In this document: positions 11,476 through 24,857 of the stretch, one piece after another
How positions within the stretch are numbered: position 1 is the stretch's first letter
Layout: every line of letters starts with the position of its first letter
NCBI RefSeq assembly: GCF_008831285.2
Contig: NC_045144.1
Coordinates: forward strand, 16,355,858 to 16,419,857
Direction: 5' to 3'
Length of the DNA stretch: 64,000 bases
DNA from: Nymphaea colorata
Taxonomy: Eukaryota; Streptophyta; Magnoliopsida; Nymphaeales; Nymphaeaceae
Translations under genes and position numbers: made by a program
The notes under the pieces: generated by a model
Databases searched by the model: none
What the model was told of the DNA's origin: nothing
The model's input: only the letters and a program-made list of their open reading frames with translations

Positions 11476-14400
11476 TTACATGTTGGCCAACAACATCGCT
11501 CGGACCTTTTGTCTTAGCTCGTCAGAAACCTCTGTAACAGTATGGGAGTTGTCTTGTGCCTCCAAATTATTGGGGTGATTCAAAGATAATGTTGTACCAT
11601 CATTATCCACTGTGGTTATGCATATAGCATTATCGTCTACCTCTCTTTCTGAATGGGATTTTGTCCTATGCTTTTCAGGCCTACTCGTGCTTTCAGCTCT
11701 GCTTTCATGTCGATGTCGATGCCTGCGTTCAGAGTGCCTGTGATGCTTGCTCTTGTGTCTAGATTCAGTTTCCCTGTCTTTGTGTGAGGAATGGCCACCA
11801 TCGTTATCTTCTTCAGCATGCTGTGACGATCCACTGTGCCGATGCCTCTTCCTTGAATGCTTATGTTCATCCAGATCTTCATGGTCATGCTTTCCAGATA
11901 TTGATCTGTCTTTCTCCTGGGACCTGTACCTTGACCTTTTTCCGTAAGAATCTTCCTCTGATTCCTCTGAGTCATCCTCTTCATCATATCGAGATGATTC
12001 CTTCCTTCGGTGCTTACTCCTCGAGTGCTTATGACCACTGGGGTCTTTGTCGTGCCTCTTGGACCCCAAATGCTGCTTCTCTGTTGATCTCTCCTCAGAC
12101 TGTCCAGCAGAATCTTTCCCCTGCAACTCCAACTTCATCGTAGAAGGATCACCATCAACCAAAACTATGCTACCATCAAGTTCTCTGTACATGGCATCCA
12201 CAGGCTCTGCTACTGAGGTGGTTGGTTGAGCAGCAACTTGTGGAAGATTGCCTAGTGGAGCAAGTTTACCAGAAGAAAGTCCTGAATTTGAAAGTGGTGG
12301 TGACAGACGAGGTATCGACCCAGTACTCTGATGGCTGTCACTTTTCAGCATTGCTGAAAACATTTTTGCTCTCCTCAACCTTTCTGCTTTCTGCTTTTCG
12401 GCCTTGGTTAAACATGCTTCAGAAGAGTCTGCCTCATCAGCCGCCGCAAGAGCTGCAGTTTTTGCCATGGCTTTTGCAGCTAAGACATTACCGCTGCCAA
12501 TAGCTTTCATGCCAGATGCATATCCAGAAGGAATTTTGCCAGACTCCATATCTGAATTTGGTTTAGTGTGGGAATCATGACCATGAGATGAAATAGAATG
12601 GCTGCCAATACTTTTTGTTTGGTGCATAACATTAGTTGCAGTTTGAGCACCATTCTCTAGAATACTTGAGCAGCTCATGGAAACATTTGATTTCTGGTTC
12701 CTAAGACCCCTTGTTGCTGCTAAAACTATTTCAGCAGCTGCATCAACACTCATGCCACAATGACGTTGCACTGGTTTAGAAGACTGATCCGATGTGTCCT
12801 TCTTTGAAGAAGGCCCACCAATTACCATCTTGAACTTCTCTTTCTTGTCTAAATCAGATGCAACTATCGATTGGCCAGCAATAGCAGATTCTCTACCAAT
12901 AGATCTACCATTTTGTGAATCATCAGAGTCTTTTGACTTACTAACTTCTTTGATTCTTTTACTGCCACTTGAATGCCCTTCTGGATCATGTTTCCGAGTT
13001 TTTGAACTCTTCCCAGAAGTCTTGGACTGCAATAGCCAGATAAAGTTGAAGATGAAAAAGAGAGAATGCAAACATAAAATCAACCTGCAATTGAGTCGCC
13101 GATTGAATAACTAACATGATTTGAATGATTGAACCACATACAAAGATGACATTCTCCAACCACCAGTCAAACACACCAACACAATCTATATTTCAGAAAT
13201 GAAACCGAAACCAGTCACACCAGATGCTCATTATGAACTAGTCAGCATACAAAAAATCATTAGAGATGTAACCATGTAGGATATGGATTTGAACTTTCAG
13301 TATTCTGGCCATACAGTAACCAATCAAATCCATTTCCCAATATAGTTAGATTGTTTGCATCTGAACAATTTCATTCCTACATTTGATTTATTCAACATCA
13401 GCTCTTTGCAAATTCAATTGAATTTTCAACTTCAAAATGTTTGTACTAGCATTCCTACCATGTAGTCGTTATTAGAAATTTAGAAGTGCATCACTAATGG
13501 TTACTAGCTGCAGCTTCAATAAAGCATGGGCAGAAATGACAAGCTAAGAGATCCCTAATCTTGAGAACCAAAAGACGAGGATACAATAAGAAATACATAG
13601 ATATAAGAAGTTGATGAATGCAAAATGGATCTGCTGCTACATACCTCTTGTACTTCTTGAAGAACCTTTAGATAATAACGATGAAATGGGTTAGACTTCA
13701 GAAGAAATGGAAATCTCCCATGTGGTTTATCCTGCTCTATGAGAACTGCTTCAAATTGCTTTCCATTCCTCACAATGAACTCAACAACCTTTTCCACAGC
13801 ACTTTTGAGAAAATTTGGTGGCTCCAAAATTGGAAGGTTATCTTCTAGAATACTTGAAGCCAGTGCTTGATGGTTACTGGTGGATGCAAAAGCTGTCTTT
13901 GGGACTTCAGGCACTCGCTTCTTTCCATGTACATCAGATGTCTGGACTTCAACTGGAGTGCTTTTCTTCTCAGGAGAGAGGAATTTTTTCTTATCACTAA
14001 TCATGGATGTAGCTACCTCATTTTTCTTAGTGATTTCAGCAGAATGCTCCTGCGCATCTGGTGAATCAGAACAGCTGACACTTGCAGCAGCAGCAACTTC
14101 AGGCGACAACAAACTTTTGGTATCAGAAGCAACCTTTTGGGATCTATCCTCCTCCTCCTCATTACCATACATAGATCCAAGCAATGAGAGAGCACCTGCT
14201 GAAACAGTATTATCTTCCACAGCATCTGCCTTCTGAGCAGGTTCTTGAAGATTCGCACTGCCTGTATCAGCTAGTAACAATTCTGGATGATCAACTAAAA
14301 ATCTGAAGTATGGATGAAGATTATGATCAGGCATTAAAAAACCAAATGTTGGATTGTCTCCTTGCTTCACCCTCAGGATGATCTCCGACTGCCCTCCATG

Positions 14401-16959
14401 CTTATTCACAAAGAGAGCTGTTCTGGACATTATCTGATGAAGCTTCTCTGATGGAGGCTGCAACAACATATGCAGAAACAAACATCCTCTCAACTAATGC
14501 ATATTTGCACTAAGCAAGATATAAGAAACAATTTAATTGGTGAAAGCGGATAGAATATCTTAAAAACAGCAGCATTATGTCTCATGTAATATATATCTCA
14601 AACGGACTTCACGAGAAGTCTGCCTGTTGAAGGCAACCCAATTCCCTCCCACATATTCAGCTGACATAGGCCATCTTCAAGCACTGAAATCCTACGATTC
14701 TAATCCCACCTGCAAATTGCTTCAGTCACGAATCACCAAAAAACAAGGCGCCCATGATGGCAACCTTGTGTCAGAAAAGTATTCGATTCCTGCTCCATAT
14801 ATCTGAAACTTAGACACAGTAAGCCTTAGATAGAAAACTAAATGCACCAGGACAATCTTAATCATCATTTGGCAACACCTGACATAACGATTAAGCCATT
14901 ATATCCTTTCCATAATAATTTAGACAAAGTAACAAAAATTGCAACACAAACAAGCAAACATGTGTACACTTACTAGGCTATGAAGTAGGTTCTCGGGTAC
15001 AGAAAAAGGTGGGTGATAACCCACAGTTTCAGACATCCCTGGAGCATTCGATGCATCAAGACCATTTCCATATGAGAAAGCAACCGCCCCATAGGCACCA
15101 GATTTACTTGACTCTGTAAATAACAATAAAAGGCAACTGGTTTTAGCCAACATGCTGCACTCCAACCAGAGGGCTTGAAAATACATACAAAAAGTGCTAC
15201 CAGTAGTTCTATGCACAATAAATAGAAAATGAACAAAGTTAGATACAGTTTAAAGCTCTCTTACTTGTCTCACTGAGAAGAGGTGATGAAGTAAATAGAC
15301 ATCCTTCCTGCAAGCTTGAAATATGGATAACAACACACTGATTTCATATAAACCATGCCCACCTCACAAAAACAAAATCAAAGAAAAAAGAAGAAAAAAG
15401 AAAAGAGTGAAGAAAAAGGTGTCTACAAATCCCCTACAGAAGGCCAAAAAGTCTTAGATCAACCAAGAATGATTGTGCAATAATGCCATCCGAGTAAAGC
15501 CAGAAATTTCGAATGGACAAAAAATGACAGCATAATCATGAGATGAACAGAAATTCATCCATTGACCTAAAAGAGCTCTATGAACAGTGATTATCTTGAT
15601 CTTCTACTTCTACATAGATGAGCCAAGTCTGAACAGGTGACATCTGTCTCAACTCAGCTCAGCAATTATCATGATCTTCTACATGGATGAGCCAAGCCCA
15701 AACAAATGATGCTCATCTTAGCTCAGCTCCTAAAGAGTTATTGTACAAATATATACTATAGGTACATACATATCATATTATACAGAAAAATCCCAATCCC
15801 CATAGAATAAAACAGATACGTACACGAAGCTTGCAACCACAGGTGTTCCCAAAGAAAACGGAGAAACGGTATATCAACTAATTGAATCACATATCCAGTT
15901 TTATCTTGACTCGGTTAATGAGTTCAACTCTATCTAATTGAAACACCGCAATGAAACAATGCATCAATCTGGATCAATTTTGTCTAGTTCCTCGCTAACC
16001 ACGGGCGATAGGAGAAAGCTAGGAACTCGAAAAAGAATTCAAATCAAAACTAATGTAAAATAAATAAATAAATAAATAAAGCCTAGCAATACGCTAAAAT
16101 CCCAATTAAGACACTAAGAGCTAGAACAAGAAGCCACGGGCGATAGGGTAAAGCGAAACTCAAAAAAGAATTCAAAGCAAAACTAAAGTTTAAAAACAAT
16201 ACGATAAAGTCCCGATAGAGACACTAAGAGCTAGAACAAGAAGCAACTACAATTGTAAAAAGAAAACCAATACGCAACTAGGAAAACATGACATCGATGC
16301 GGAATCAAAACTTAAAAACCCAATTTCAATATTGTTCTGTACATAAGGAATTCACATTGAAAAGTTGAACCTTATAAAAAGGAGGGGAAAAATAAAACCC
16401 AGTTGTGATGGATACCGTGGATATCCAATCCACTTTTACTAAAATATGATCAATCATCCAAACAAAATAATTGTGTCCAAACGAAGAACCCATAAACAGT
16501 CGAAATATGGTAAGTCAACCTGAAAATATCTCTGGGAAATGTAAACAGAAGGGAAAGGTAAGAGAATTAGCGCAAAAGATCACGATACGAACCTCGACAC
16601 TCTGCCACGCCATCGTCGCCGCCCTCATCGCATTCAGGGAGATCCTGATACCGCTCGCGCTCTAGGTCAGACTCCGAGACGCCGGATTCCAGAGGGGGAA
16701 GAGAAGCGGACCCGCTCTTCCGGCGAGGGGGAAGATCAGTGAGGAGGTGCCGAACATCGTACCGGTCAAGGAGAAGGGATGGGTGAGCGCTCCAGGGAAG
16801 GAGGGCATCGACGGAGTTAATGAAAGCAGCGGAGGCGTCGTCGTCAAAGAGAAGGGCATGGCGGCCGCAGAGCCGGAGGTCCGCAACCGCGGAGGGCTCG
16901 GGGGAGAGATTCCGCCGCCTCTCCCTCTCGCTGGTCGCGGGAAAACGCATCGTCGACAT
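11476..16959 (-). CDS. SFSWAP-like splicing regulator (two SWAP/Surp domains, RS-like tail)
   Basis: Likely a nuclear pre-mRNA splicing factor of the Suppressor-of-White-Apricot type. Exons on the minus strand are 16959-16593, 15113-14974, 14457-13645 and 13026-11476. Phases agree and the product is about 956 residues. Exon 1 carries the conserved N-terminal region (ALLFDDDASAAFINS, then LLLDRYDVRHLL), matching the DRY_EERY domain. The first SWAP domain starts at PPSEKLHQIMSRTALFVNKH and includes the GDNPTFGFLMPDHNLHPYF core. The second starts at FLKSAVEKVVEFIVRNGKQF and ends at HRYYLKVLQEVQE. The last exon encodes a long Ser, Arg, Lys and His-rich tail typical of RS proteins, ending in a conserved-looking helix (DELRQKVRAMLLANM). 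An extra small in-frame exon at 15303-15265 is possible and would make about 969 residues. No damage was seen. Confidence 0.93.
16002..16248. repeat. Imperfect tandem duplication inside intron 1 of the SFSWAP-like gene
   Basis: Two units (about 135 and 112 bp) both begin 'gggcgatagg' and both contain 'gacactaagagctagaac'. The first also carries an (AATA)n run. No coding signal. Confidence 0.75.
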
Positions 16960-17052
16960 CGCCGGAAAATTTTTTCGATCCTGTGGCTTTCCGTCAGGTT
17001 ACGCAATCATGCCCGGTGGCTAGGTTTTGATGTTCGTATTTATACACTCGAA

Positions 17053-17054
<2 letters not shown>

Positions 17055-17092
<38 letters not shown>
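17055..17092. repeat. (GA)n tract in the 5' leader/promoter of the SFSWAP-like gene
   Basis: About 38 bases of GA repeat lie about 100 bases upstream of the minus-strand ATG at 16959, so the gene strand reads (CT)n. Pyrimidine-rich CT tracts are common in plant 5' leaders and core promoters; a role here is inferred from position only. Confidence 0.6.
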
Positions 17093-17095
<3 letters not shown>

Positions 17096-17501
17096 CGAGA
17101 TGGGTCGGTTTGAACGCGAGTAAAAACGGTCCAAAGTGTTGAAAACTTTAAAGGGAATAACAAATTACCACCCATTTTTTAAAAATAAATAAATAGACAC
17201 TCAACTTTTGATAATTATGAAAAAGAGGCCATTGACATAAAACATTAAAAACACACTGTGAGAAAGATGTTTTTTTTATGGTAGAATATTTTTCATTTTA
17301 CAGCTTTAAATAAATAATTTAAAATTTAAATGTGTTTGTTATTCTATGAAATATTGAGCTTACTTTTGTAAAAACTCTATTGTTGAAAAATGAAAAAGCA
17401 CTAAAAAGCAAATGGGTAGTGCACCAACGTCTGCCAAGTTGGATTAGGTTTGAGCTTGGGCTCAACCAGGGCCCCAGGCCCTTGTGTACTTTTAGTAAAA
17501 A

Positions 17502-17544
<43 letters not shown>

Positions 17545-17925
17545 AAAATTAACAAAAAAATATTAAGTCCAAACCCGTTCCGATTTCCGTTCAGGCCTCG
17601 GCCCGTCCTAAAGGAAACCCCTTCGTACCAATCTGGTCAAAAAAAAAAAAAGCAAAAGAAGACAAAGTCAACTCTTGATTTTTTTTTTCTTTCTTTTTTA
17701 ATTTGGAGGTTTAAGAGAAGGAAATTCAGGAGTCCTAAACTTTGGTGTGTGCACAGTAAACAAAATATTTATATGAAATAAAAGCTATACAAGAAATCAA
17801 GCATACCTTGATATCGATTAATATTTGGTTGTCAACTACACTTGACAGTCATGACAGCTCTTATGTTAATATTTGGATACAAGGAATTCAATTTCCCATT
17901 GTGTGGCAGCCAATGAACTATGTAG

Positions 17926-18091
17926 ATTACTTGATTCACAGTGATATTTTTATAAATTTTGTTACTTTAAGACCTTTCATATATTCTTTATTAATTTTAT
18001 CTTAATCAATTACTTGATTCACAGTGATACTTTCATAAATTTTGTAAATTTAAGACCTTTCATATATTCTTTATTAATTTTATCTTAATCA
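17926..18091. repeat. Tandem duplication, 83-bp unit, two copies
   Basis: The phrase 'ttgattcacagtgata' recurs at 17931 and 18014, followed by near-identical AT-rich sequence ending 'ttatcttaatcaa'. Confidence 0.9.
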
Positions 18092-18506
18092 ACTGTTTCA
18101 ACCAACTAATTTCGACTAGTTTTAGAGACTTTATCAACTTGTGATTTTGACTACTTGGTGGTAGAGATCATAGATCTGATTGAAAAGATCATTTGCTAGA
18201 TTATATGACCTTTGTCAAGAATTTTCTTGCCAACGTCTATATTCAGGTTTGCTGTTTTGCCTTGGATTTTCGGAAGGATAACAGAGACAGAAAACCTTTC
18301 ACAAAGATCATAGCAGTGCCACCACCAAACAGAAAACTTGAAATCCATAAACTTGCACACTACAATCAACACCTGACGTTGTCTCTAGAGTTCTTACTGG
18401 TACCTAAAAGGTTCGTTGTCACCAAAAGGTTCGACACGAACACCAGTTCTTATTCACATCAACAGACAGATAACTCGTGACCATGTTGACAGCAAGAACT
18501 CTGGGA

Positions 18507-21500
18507 TCACGGGCACAGGTACTTCTGCATCCAGGACTTGAAGCGAGACCAAGCAAGATTAACTGCTGCGTCATCTGGGTCTGTTAATCCCATTTTCTTC
18601 CTCCTTTCAACCCCTTCTGGAGAAGCATTCATGAATGCATGACCATTGCCTGGATAAATGTGGACCTCGTAAGGAACTCCACTTGCCTTTAGCTTTTCCT
18701 CAAGAGCCTTGGCAGCCTGAAAGACACAAGAGTAATGATTTTACAAGTTGCAGCATGGTGTATATATGGTAAAACCTTCATCACTTGCATTTTTTATCTT
18801 AACTATATACTGCATTTTAACGATTTACATTGAGGCAACGTTACAAGCAGAGGAGGATTGCAAAAAGAACCCTATGTTCACCCTTAAGAATGAGGCATTG
18901 TTTGGACTTTGGAGCCCGGAAGAAAATGTTGAAGAGGACCAACATCCGTTGGTACTATTCAATTATAGCAACAATGAATTGGCTAAGATTGAGGGAAATG
19001 GGGTTGATTTTGGCATCACTAAAGGCCTCATCGATGGTCTGCAGGTCGGCACCATATAAGGATCCCACTAGCAGTGCTTCTATTGCACTTGTTAAAGTCC
19101 TTTACAGACTGATGCCTACAGTACAAAAAGCTAGGAAGTTGAAAAAAACTCTCTACGAAAGGATCCCAATAATCAAGCATGCATCAACAGATACACATGA
19201 TCTTCAGTAGTTAATGAGTGCACCATAAATGTGTTCTCAATGGAGGATGCTGGAAGACTCACTGAACCATCTGGAGAAAATTAAAGTGAAGAAAGTACGA
19301 GAATTTTTTCTTTTCTATCTATAAATTTTATCCATATCTTATCCTTGAAAAATGTGTCCATATGAATAGCCATGAGCAAATGAATACGTAACAAGCAAAA
19401 AAATGAAACTTAAAGCAAGGAAACACGCATCATTCGGACATGGCAGGGACAGTTCTCACCAACATTAGACCCCCAAGGCCTAGCTGAGCAGTATGATGCT
19501 GAAGAGACTGATCTAGACCCATTTAGTTCAAACAAATTGGCCAGTAGTAGCTCATGAATTTGCGTCTATCAACATGTAAGAGATGTACTGATTATTTTAC
19601 AGTTCTACTTTTGGCATCATGTCATGGCTTGCAAACTTGGTATGAATCACTAATGATCACTAATGAACAAACTTCACAAGCTCTATGAATTGTAGCAACC
19701 ATAGCTCTAGGGGTCAGTAGCCACTCCAGGGGATCATTTCGTCCAAGAATCATCAAATTATAGCAACCTCTTGATTAGTGAAGGACCCCCAAGAGAATAA
19801 TTTTGTGTTGGCCATTCATCAACATGTGGGCAAGGTACAACCCTTCACAAGCAAGCAACTTGGATGTTTCACCATATATTGTTGTTCTCATGTTAGGTCA
19901 TGTTACTTGCCTACTTCAAGACTATTACAGCTCGCATTTCAACAATAAAAACAAACCTCATCCTCAATTTTTACTGTTTCAACTGTAACATGGGATTAAA
20001 GAGATTGTCCACGACAGTTCAGCCAACTTACAGGTGCCTTTTGCAGTCATTGAAAAAAAACCAGTTGCCTAATTGGAAACGCCAGTTAATGATATGTGAA
20101 GAGAAGTTAGAACACTTGTAGTAGACTTAGTGCAACTTGCAGAACATCCAGCTTGCTTAACTTCTTTCTGGTTTAGCCTATCATAGCCTATTCTCGAACA
20201 TGTAATATATAGCAATATTTTACTGAATGACTACCAGATACATGCTTTATAGGAATGAAACTGAATCATCAAAGATCCACAATGTCCACAGGCTTAAGAA
20301 ACATAGATCGCTTAGTCCATTTGCCATGCAAACAGGTATTGATGCTACACCACCAATTTTTGAGAATGGGATGAGTCCGAAATAGATAATTTATCAGACT
20401 AAGACTGTAAAGTAAGCTACATAATTGATAGCAAGTATTAACATCATAACAAAAATCATATTAGATTAAAAAAAGGAAATGCATGAAGAAGAAAATCAGA
20501 ATGGAAGAGAAATAATTAATTAAAAATGAAATGAGCGCCAGTTTGAGAAGTGTTGCATAAAGCCATAAACAACTAGCATATCATACAAAGAGCTATTGGT
20601 TTGACATGAAAAAAAAAATGTAAACATTCAGAACTGAATAACAAAAAAACACACACTCAAGCATGAAAATCTTCTCATTTGCCACTGGATACAAGAAGTA
20701 TATGTCAGTTATGAGGTTGTTAAGTAAAAATTTTGGAAGCTTGAGTATGTTATTGTCAATTTGACAAAATCTTTTCAAACATATTGAAGCAAAAATACAA
20801 TTTCCTAGCCCGTCTCATAGGCAAAAGCTTCAGTTACATGTACTTGGGTTGCAATAGTATTTTACATAGCCAAAATTGTAATCTGAACTTTGTTACCTTT
20901 AGTGGATAAGGTCTGAATTTTGCATGTCATAGACATCAGAAATATGTTATCATTAATACTTAGCATCATTTCATGTACATTTAATATTAAGTTTTGTTAA
21001 TTTAAACATCACAGAATATGTAATTGACTTTCTATTTCCAAAAACTAAGAGGACAAAAGACAGACCATAACTTCAATGGAGGAAAAATTCGAACAGCAAA
21101 TTGACCGAAAGACAAAGGAAAAGGAAATCCAATTAACTTGAAGATAGGAAAATAGTCAAATACAGCTCTGAAAAGTGCACACACAGAGCATCATACCGTA
21201 ATGTCTGAGAACCCAACAAAGTTATCAAGCTCTCCAAAATGTGCTTGAACAGGGGCTTTAACGGATGAAGGATCTGCAAGCTCTGAAGAAGGAACACCAT
21301 AGAATGCCACCACAGCATCAACTTCTGGGACCAAAACAGCACTTGCAATTGACAATGCACCACCCATGCAATAGCCTGTAACTCCTACCTGGGGAGCACA
21401 TTTTTATACTATGATATTAGAAGAAAGAAATTGCTCAGGAAGTTGAGTTGACAAACAATATAGTAAATTCATAATTTCATACAATATAATTCGCAAATTA

Positions 21501-24500
21501 AATGTGAGGAGTTGCTTGTTTTCCCATAATTTAGGATGGCAGTTTGTCTTAACAGCAAATATTGCAGTGCCTGAAGTGCACAAAACTGCTACCCACACAC
21601 ACTAAATGTTTTGAGGCAACACAGCTAATAGTTGCTTTGCTGAAAAATGCATATAGTAGTGCTAATCTGTGATTTCCTTTTGAAAACAGAAGCTTCTAAT
21701 TGTCCAGTCAATCTGACGTATAATTGTTATGCAAGTTATATAAAGAGAGTCTCCTGCAATAGCAAGGAGACTATCATTTAGCTATTATTATGAATGTATG
21801 ATACATAGAAATAAAGACTGTACAAGTAAAAACTGAATTATGTTTAGAATATTGCCTTTTCTTTTAACCCTCTTCCTTCATTAGGAATATGATACTGCAG
21901 ACTAAATACAAAAGCAGTAAATGCATCAGCCAGGATGTCCTATAAACAGTTACAAGCTCCTTACCATGTCATGCTCTCTTCTATATATAATTTTTTATGT
22001 TCCTCTTGCTAACAATAAGACAACAAGGAATAAACAGAGTTTTATTTTTCTCAACTACATGTTAGCTAGTAGGGATAGAGTGGTTCTCTTAAGAGCCACA
22101 GAATGAGACAGGTTGCCAAAGTCAAATGATTGCTGTAGCAGGAAATTTCAGAATGAACACTTAGAGGACTCTCTCTCTCCCTCCCTCGGTATCTCATACA
22201 CACACATACAGAAAGAACATGTATACATATTATTTTCCTCTTGTCAACATTAAGAAAAAAGTTATAGAACATCATTTCCTACATATATTTTAGCTACCAC
22301 AGTTGGATTGGTGGTCTTAAGATGAAAGGAATGAGACTGGTGGTCAAAGTCAAATGATTGCTTTGGCTACAAAATTTCAGAATGAAACATTTAGACAACA
22401 GGTACCCAGCCATTTGTTTTTAAAAAGTTGATCTTATTGAAGTTAGTGAAATTTATAATTTTATCCTTCTCAAATACATACATTTTTTCTGGCATAATAG
22501 AGTGAAAACTAGTAGTTATCAAAGATTTCCTGTACTTACTGGACTAGGACAAATCGTTGCCCAGTTTGCTTTAACTTCCCCAGCCTATATATCTGAATAA
22601 TTTTCTTCTTCAAAGAAAATAAAAAATAAAATTTTGCAGGTTTAATAAACTACAAGGGCTTAATATTTCAGGTAAAATACTGATTCATCCAGTTTCAGCA
22701 ATTGCTATCTAGTGCATATCCATGGCAATTTAAAAGTATATTTAACGCATATGATATTGGACATCAGGAATCAAGCAATATAGAAAGCAGGAACCAGAAA
22801 TTTCAAGCCAAACCCATTTCAGCATCCTGAAGAGCAGCTCACTGACTCAACACAAGTGGTACTGATTTTGGATTCTTATCTATCAGAAAGCTTAATTGCT
22901 ATATTACATTATGAGTACCAACAAAGAATAAGAGAACAGTTGAGTGACTAAAGTATTTTTCAGCAATGATCCTAAGCAATAGAAATGGGAAAAAAAAAAA
23001 AAGAATTTCACATAAACTCAATTCCAGTGTTGCATAGATCTTATTTTTACACATCTACCCAACATACATACACAAATAAACTTAAGAGCATATTCATGAA
23101 AAATAAAACCATATTTACAACATATTCCATATTACCTGTAAACAATCCTATTCTTGAAACCATGAGAAAGTTAAAGGTGTGCCTATAAGAGACATAGAAG
23201 AAATGCATGAGGAAGTAACCTTCTGTGAGCCATTCGCCTTAAGCCAATTAACAGATGCACGAATGTCCTTAACTGCACCTTGCCAGTCAAGACCATCCAT
23301 CAGATGTTGTGCTTCTGCAGCATCCAGGCCAACCTTCCCACGGTACAAACTGAATTTAAAGAGATAAACATATCACCATAGCAAAACACCAAAGAACAAG
23401 AAACTAGGAATGTCCCTTATCGCTTGTCCAGCTTGTTTCAAGATTCTTATCTAAGAATGTGTTTGTAGACATAAGCTTCAGATAAAACAAGATAGTTAGG
23501 GGATTCGCTTTATACCCAGCACCTACATTCACAATATCCCAGCTTATCTAGTTTTGTTCATGAGAAGACGTCCCCTGTTATTCACTTAGTAGCACAAGGC
23601 CCCTTGATCTCACTAATGCTTTAGCGCTCAAGTTGTGAATGTTGGTTTTCAGACAGAGACAGGGACTATCGCAGGTTTCAAGAAAACTGAATCTCACTCG
23701 GCATTGTTACAAATATTGGTAAAACCAAGTGCATCCACAGCAGGACAGAATGATTAGTCGCGAAACCGAAGAATATGAAGAGCTTTCATTCGCAATAACC
23801 TGAATTTAAGGATGAGCTTACTCTGGGATAAGAGCTTTAAAACCAGGTTCCAGATTAGCAATCGCAGGTTTCAAGAAAACTGAATCTCACTCGGCATTGT
23901 TACAAATATTGGTAAAACCAAGTGCATCCACAGCAGGACAGAATGATTAGTCGCGAAACAGAAGAATATGAAGAGCTTTCATTCGCAATAACCTGAATTT
24001 AAGGATGAGCTTACTCTGGGATAAGAGCTTTAAAACCAGGTTCCAGATTAGCAATATGGCGAGCATGGTTTTTGATCTCAAAATCAACACCCCACCACTC
24101 CTGCAGAACCACTATCCCTGGGCCATCTTCTTTCCCGATGACGTAAGCATCAAAAGTCTGGTCAACCAAAAAATTCAAGCCATACATAATCAATGCCGAC
24201 TGTATATAGATTTACCACCAAGAACAAAGAGTGAAAAGGCGTGAGATCACGGAGCAGAAACAGCAAAAAAGCGGAAACCGTCGTCTGTTTCCATTCTCCA
24301 AATAAAACAACACCAAGATAAAAAACTTCGAAGTAAATATTAGAACTTCACGAAGGATAAGGATAACTACAATTCTTCTATTCCTTAGCTGCTCGTTTAC
24401 ACCGACTGCTCCATATAATTAGAAGACATGAGCTTTTCCCACAATCGTGGAGAAAGAGAAAAGGCACCAAGAGGACACCCAGAATGACCACAAACTTGGA

Positions 24501-24857
24501 ACATAAATGAAAAAGAAAGGACATAGCAGCAAGAAAACCAAGAAATATGAACACCCAACAAGAGAAACAAAACATAAAATTAAAGAATACAAAAACAAAA
24601 GAATTACACAAATCGAAGATACAAAAAGCGGAAATGGAGGAGTGAAGATTATGGTTCCTAACAGTGTCATCTCTTTGGATTTGGATTTTCTGGAATTCGG
24701 CAGATGGGGAGGTGGCCATTGATCGAATGGAGAAGGAGGATGGAAGCTTGGAAAAAGCCACGCGAGGGAGATGCCTGGGCAGAGCAGGACTCAACAAGGG
24801 TTTATGGAGAAGGACGTTCCTTGCTAGTAGGACAAGTCCCATTTCGTAATACAGCAT
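18507..24857 (-). CDS. Dienelactone hydrolase family protein, probably organelle-targeted
   Basis: An alpha/beta hydrolase of the carboxymethylenebutenolidase (DLH) family; the plant substrate is unknown. Five exons on the minus strand: 24857-24663, 24157-24015, 23349-23220, 21388-21197 and 18716-18507. All have GT-AG borders and matching phases, giving 289 residues. The catalytic triad is visible: nucleophile Cys in GYCMGG, Asp in HFGELDNF and His in YPGNGHAF. The core opens at FQKIQIQRDDT, the usual start of plant cytosolic homologues. About 45 residues precede MATSPSAEF and are rich in Leu, Arg, Ser and Pro with almost no acid, like a plastid or mitochondrial transit peptide. The start may be 24857 or MGLVLLARN at 24842. 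The last intron is about 2.5 kb, and intron 2 carries a tandem duplication that copies the end of exon 2. Exons 1-2 were copied to about 41.0-41.7 kb. Confidence 0.93.
18830..19210 (+). other. Coding-like fragment inside the last hydrolase intron
   Basis: Two overlapping frames on the plus strand (opposite to the hydrolase) look less AT-rich and more protein-like than the rest of the intron, for example NEALFGLWSPEENVEED and GVDFGITKGLIDGLQVG. Stops interrupt each frame, which suggests a decayed fragment of a gene or transposon inserted in the intron. I do not recognise the source. Confidence 0.3.
23670..24055. repeat. 193-bp tandem duplication copying the end of hydrolase exon 2 and its splice donor
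   Basis: The phrase 'cgcaggtttcaagaaaac' occurs at 23670 and again at 23863, and the two units are almost identical. The unit includes the last ~40 coding bases of exon 2 and the GT donor, so a second donor-like site lies at 23822, 193 bases downstream of the true donor at 24015. Using it would add 193 bases (not a multiple of three) and shift the frame. The duplicated copy of this gene segment at 41 kb has only one unit. Confidence 0.9.

Larger units (their letters stand above)
16960..18506. other. Region between the SFSWAP-like start and the hydrolase 3' end
   Basis: It holds the SFSWAP-like upstream region with the (GA)n tract, a short (TA)n run at about 17508-17535, a tandem duplication at 17926-18091 and, next to 18506, the presumed 3' UTR of the minus-strand hydrolase gene. 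No additional gene is supported. Confidence 0.5.

Noticed and set aside
11637-12503. Several open frames in other phases within the last SFSWAP-like exon
   Set aside because: They are shadows of the RS-like tail, whose repetitive codons keep other frames open.
18193-18480. 95-codon plus-strand frame next to the hydrolase 3' end
   Set aside because: It overlaps the presumed hydrolase 3' UTR, has no motif and no sign of conservation.
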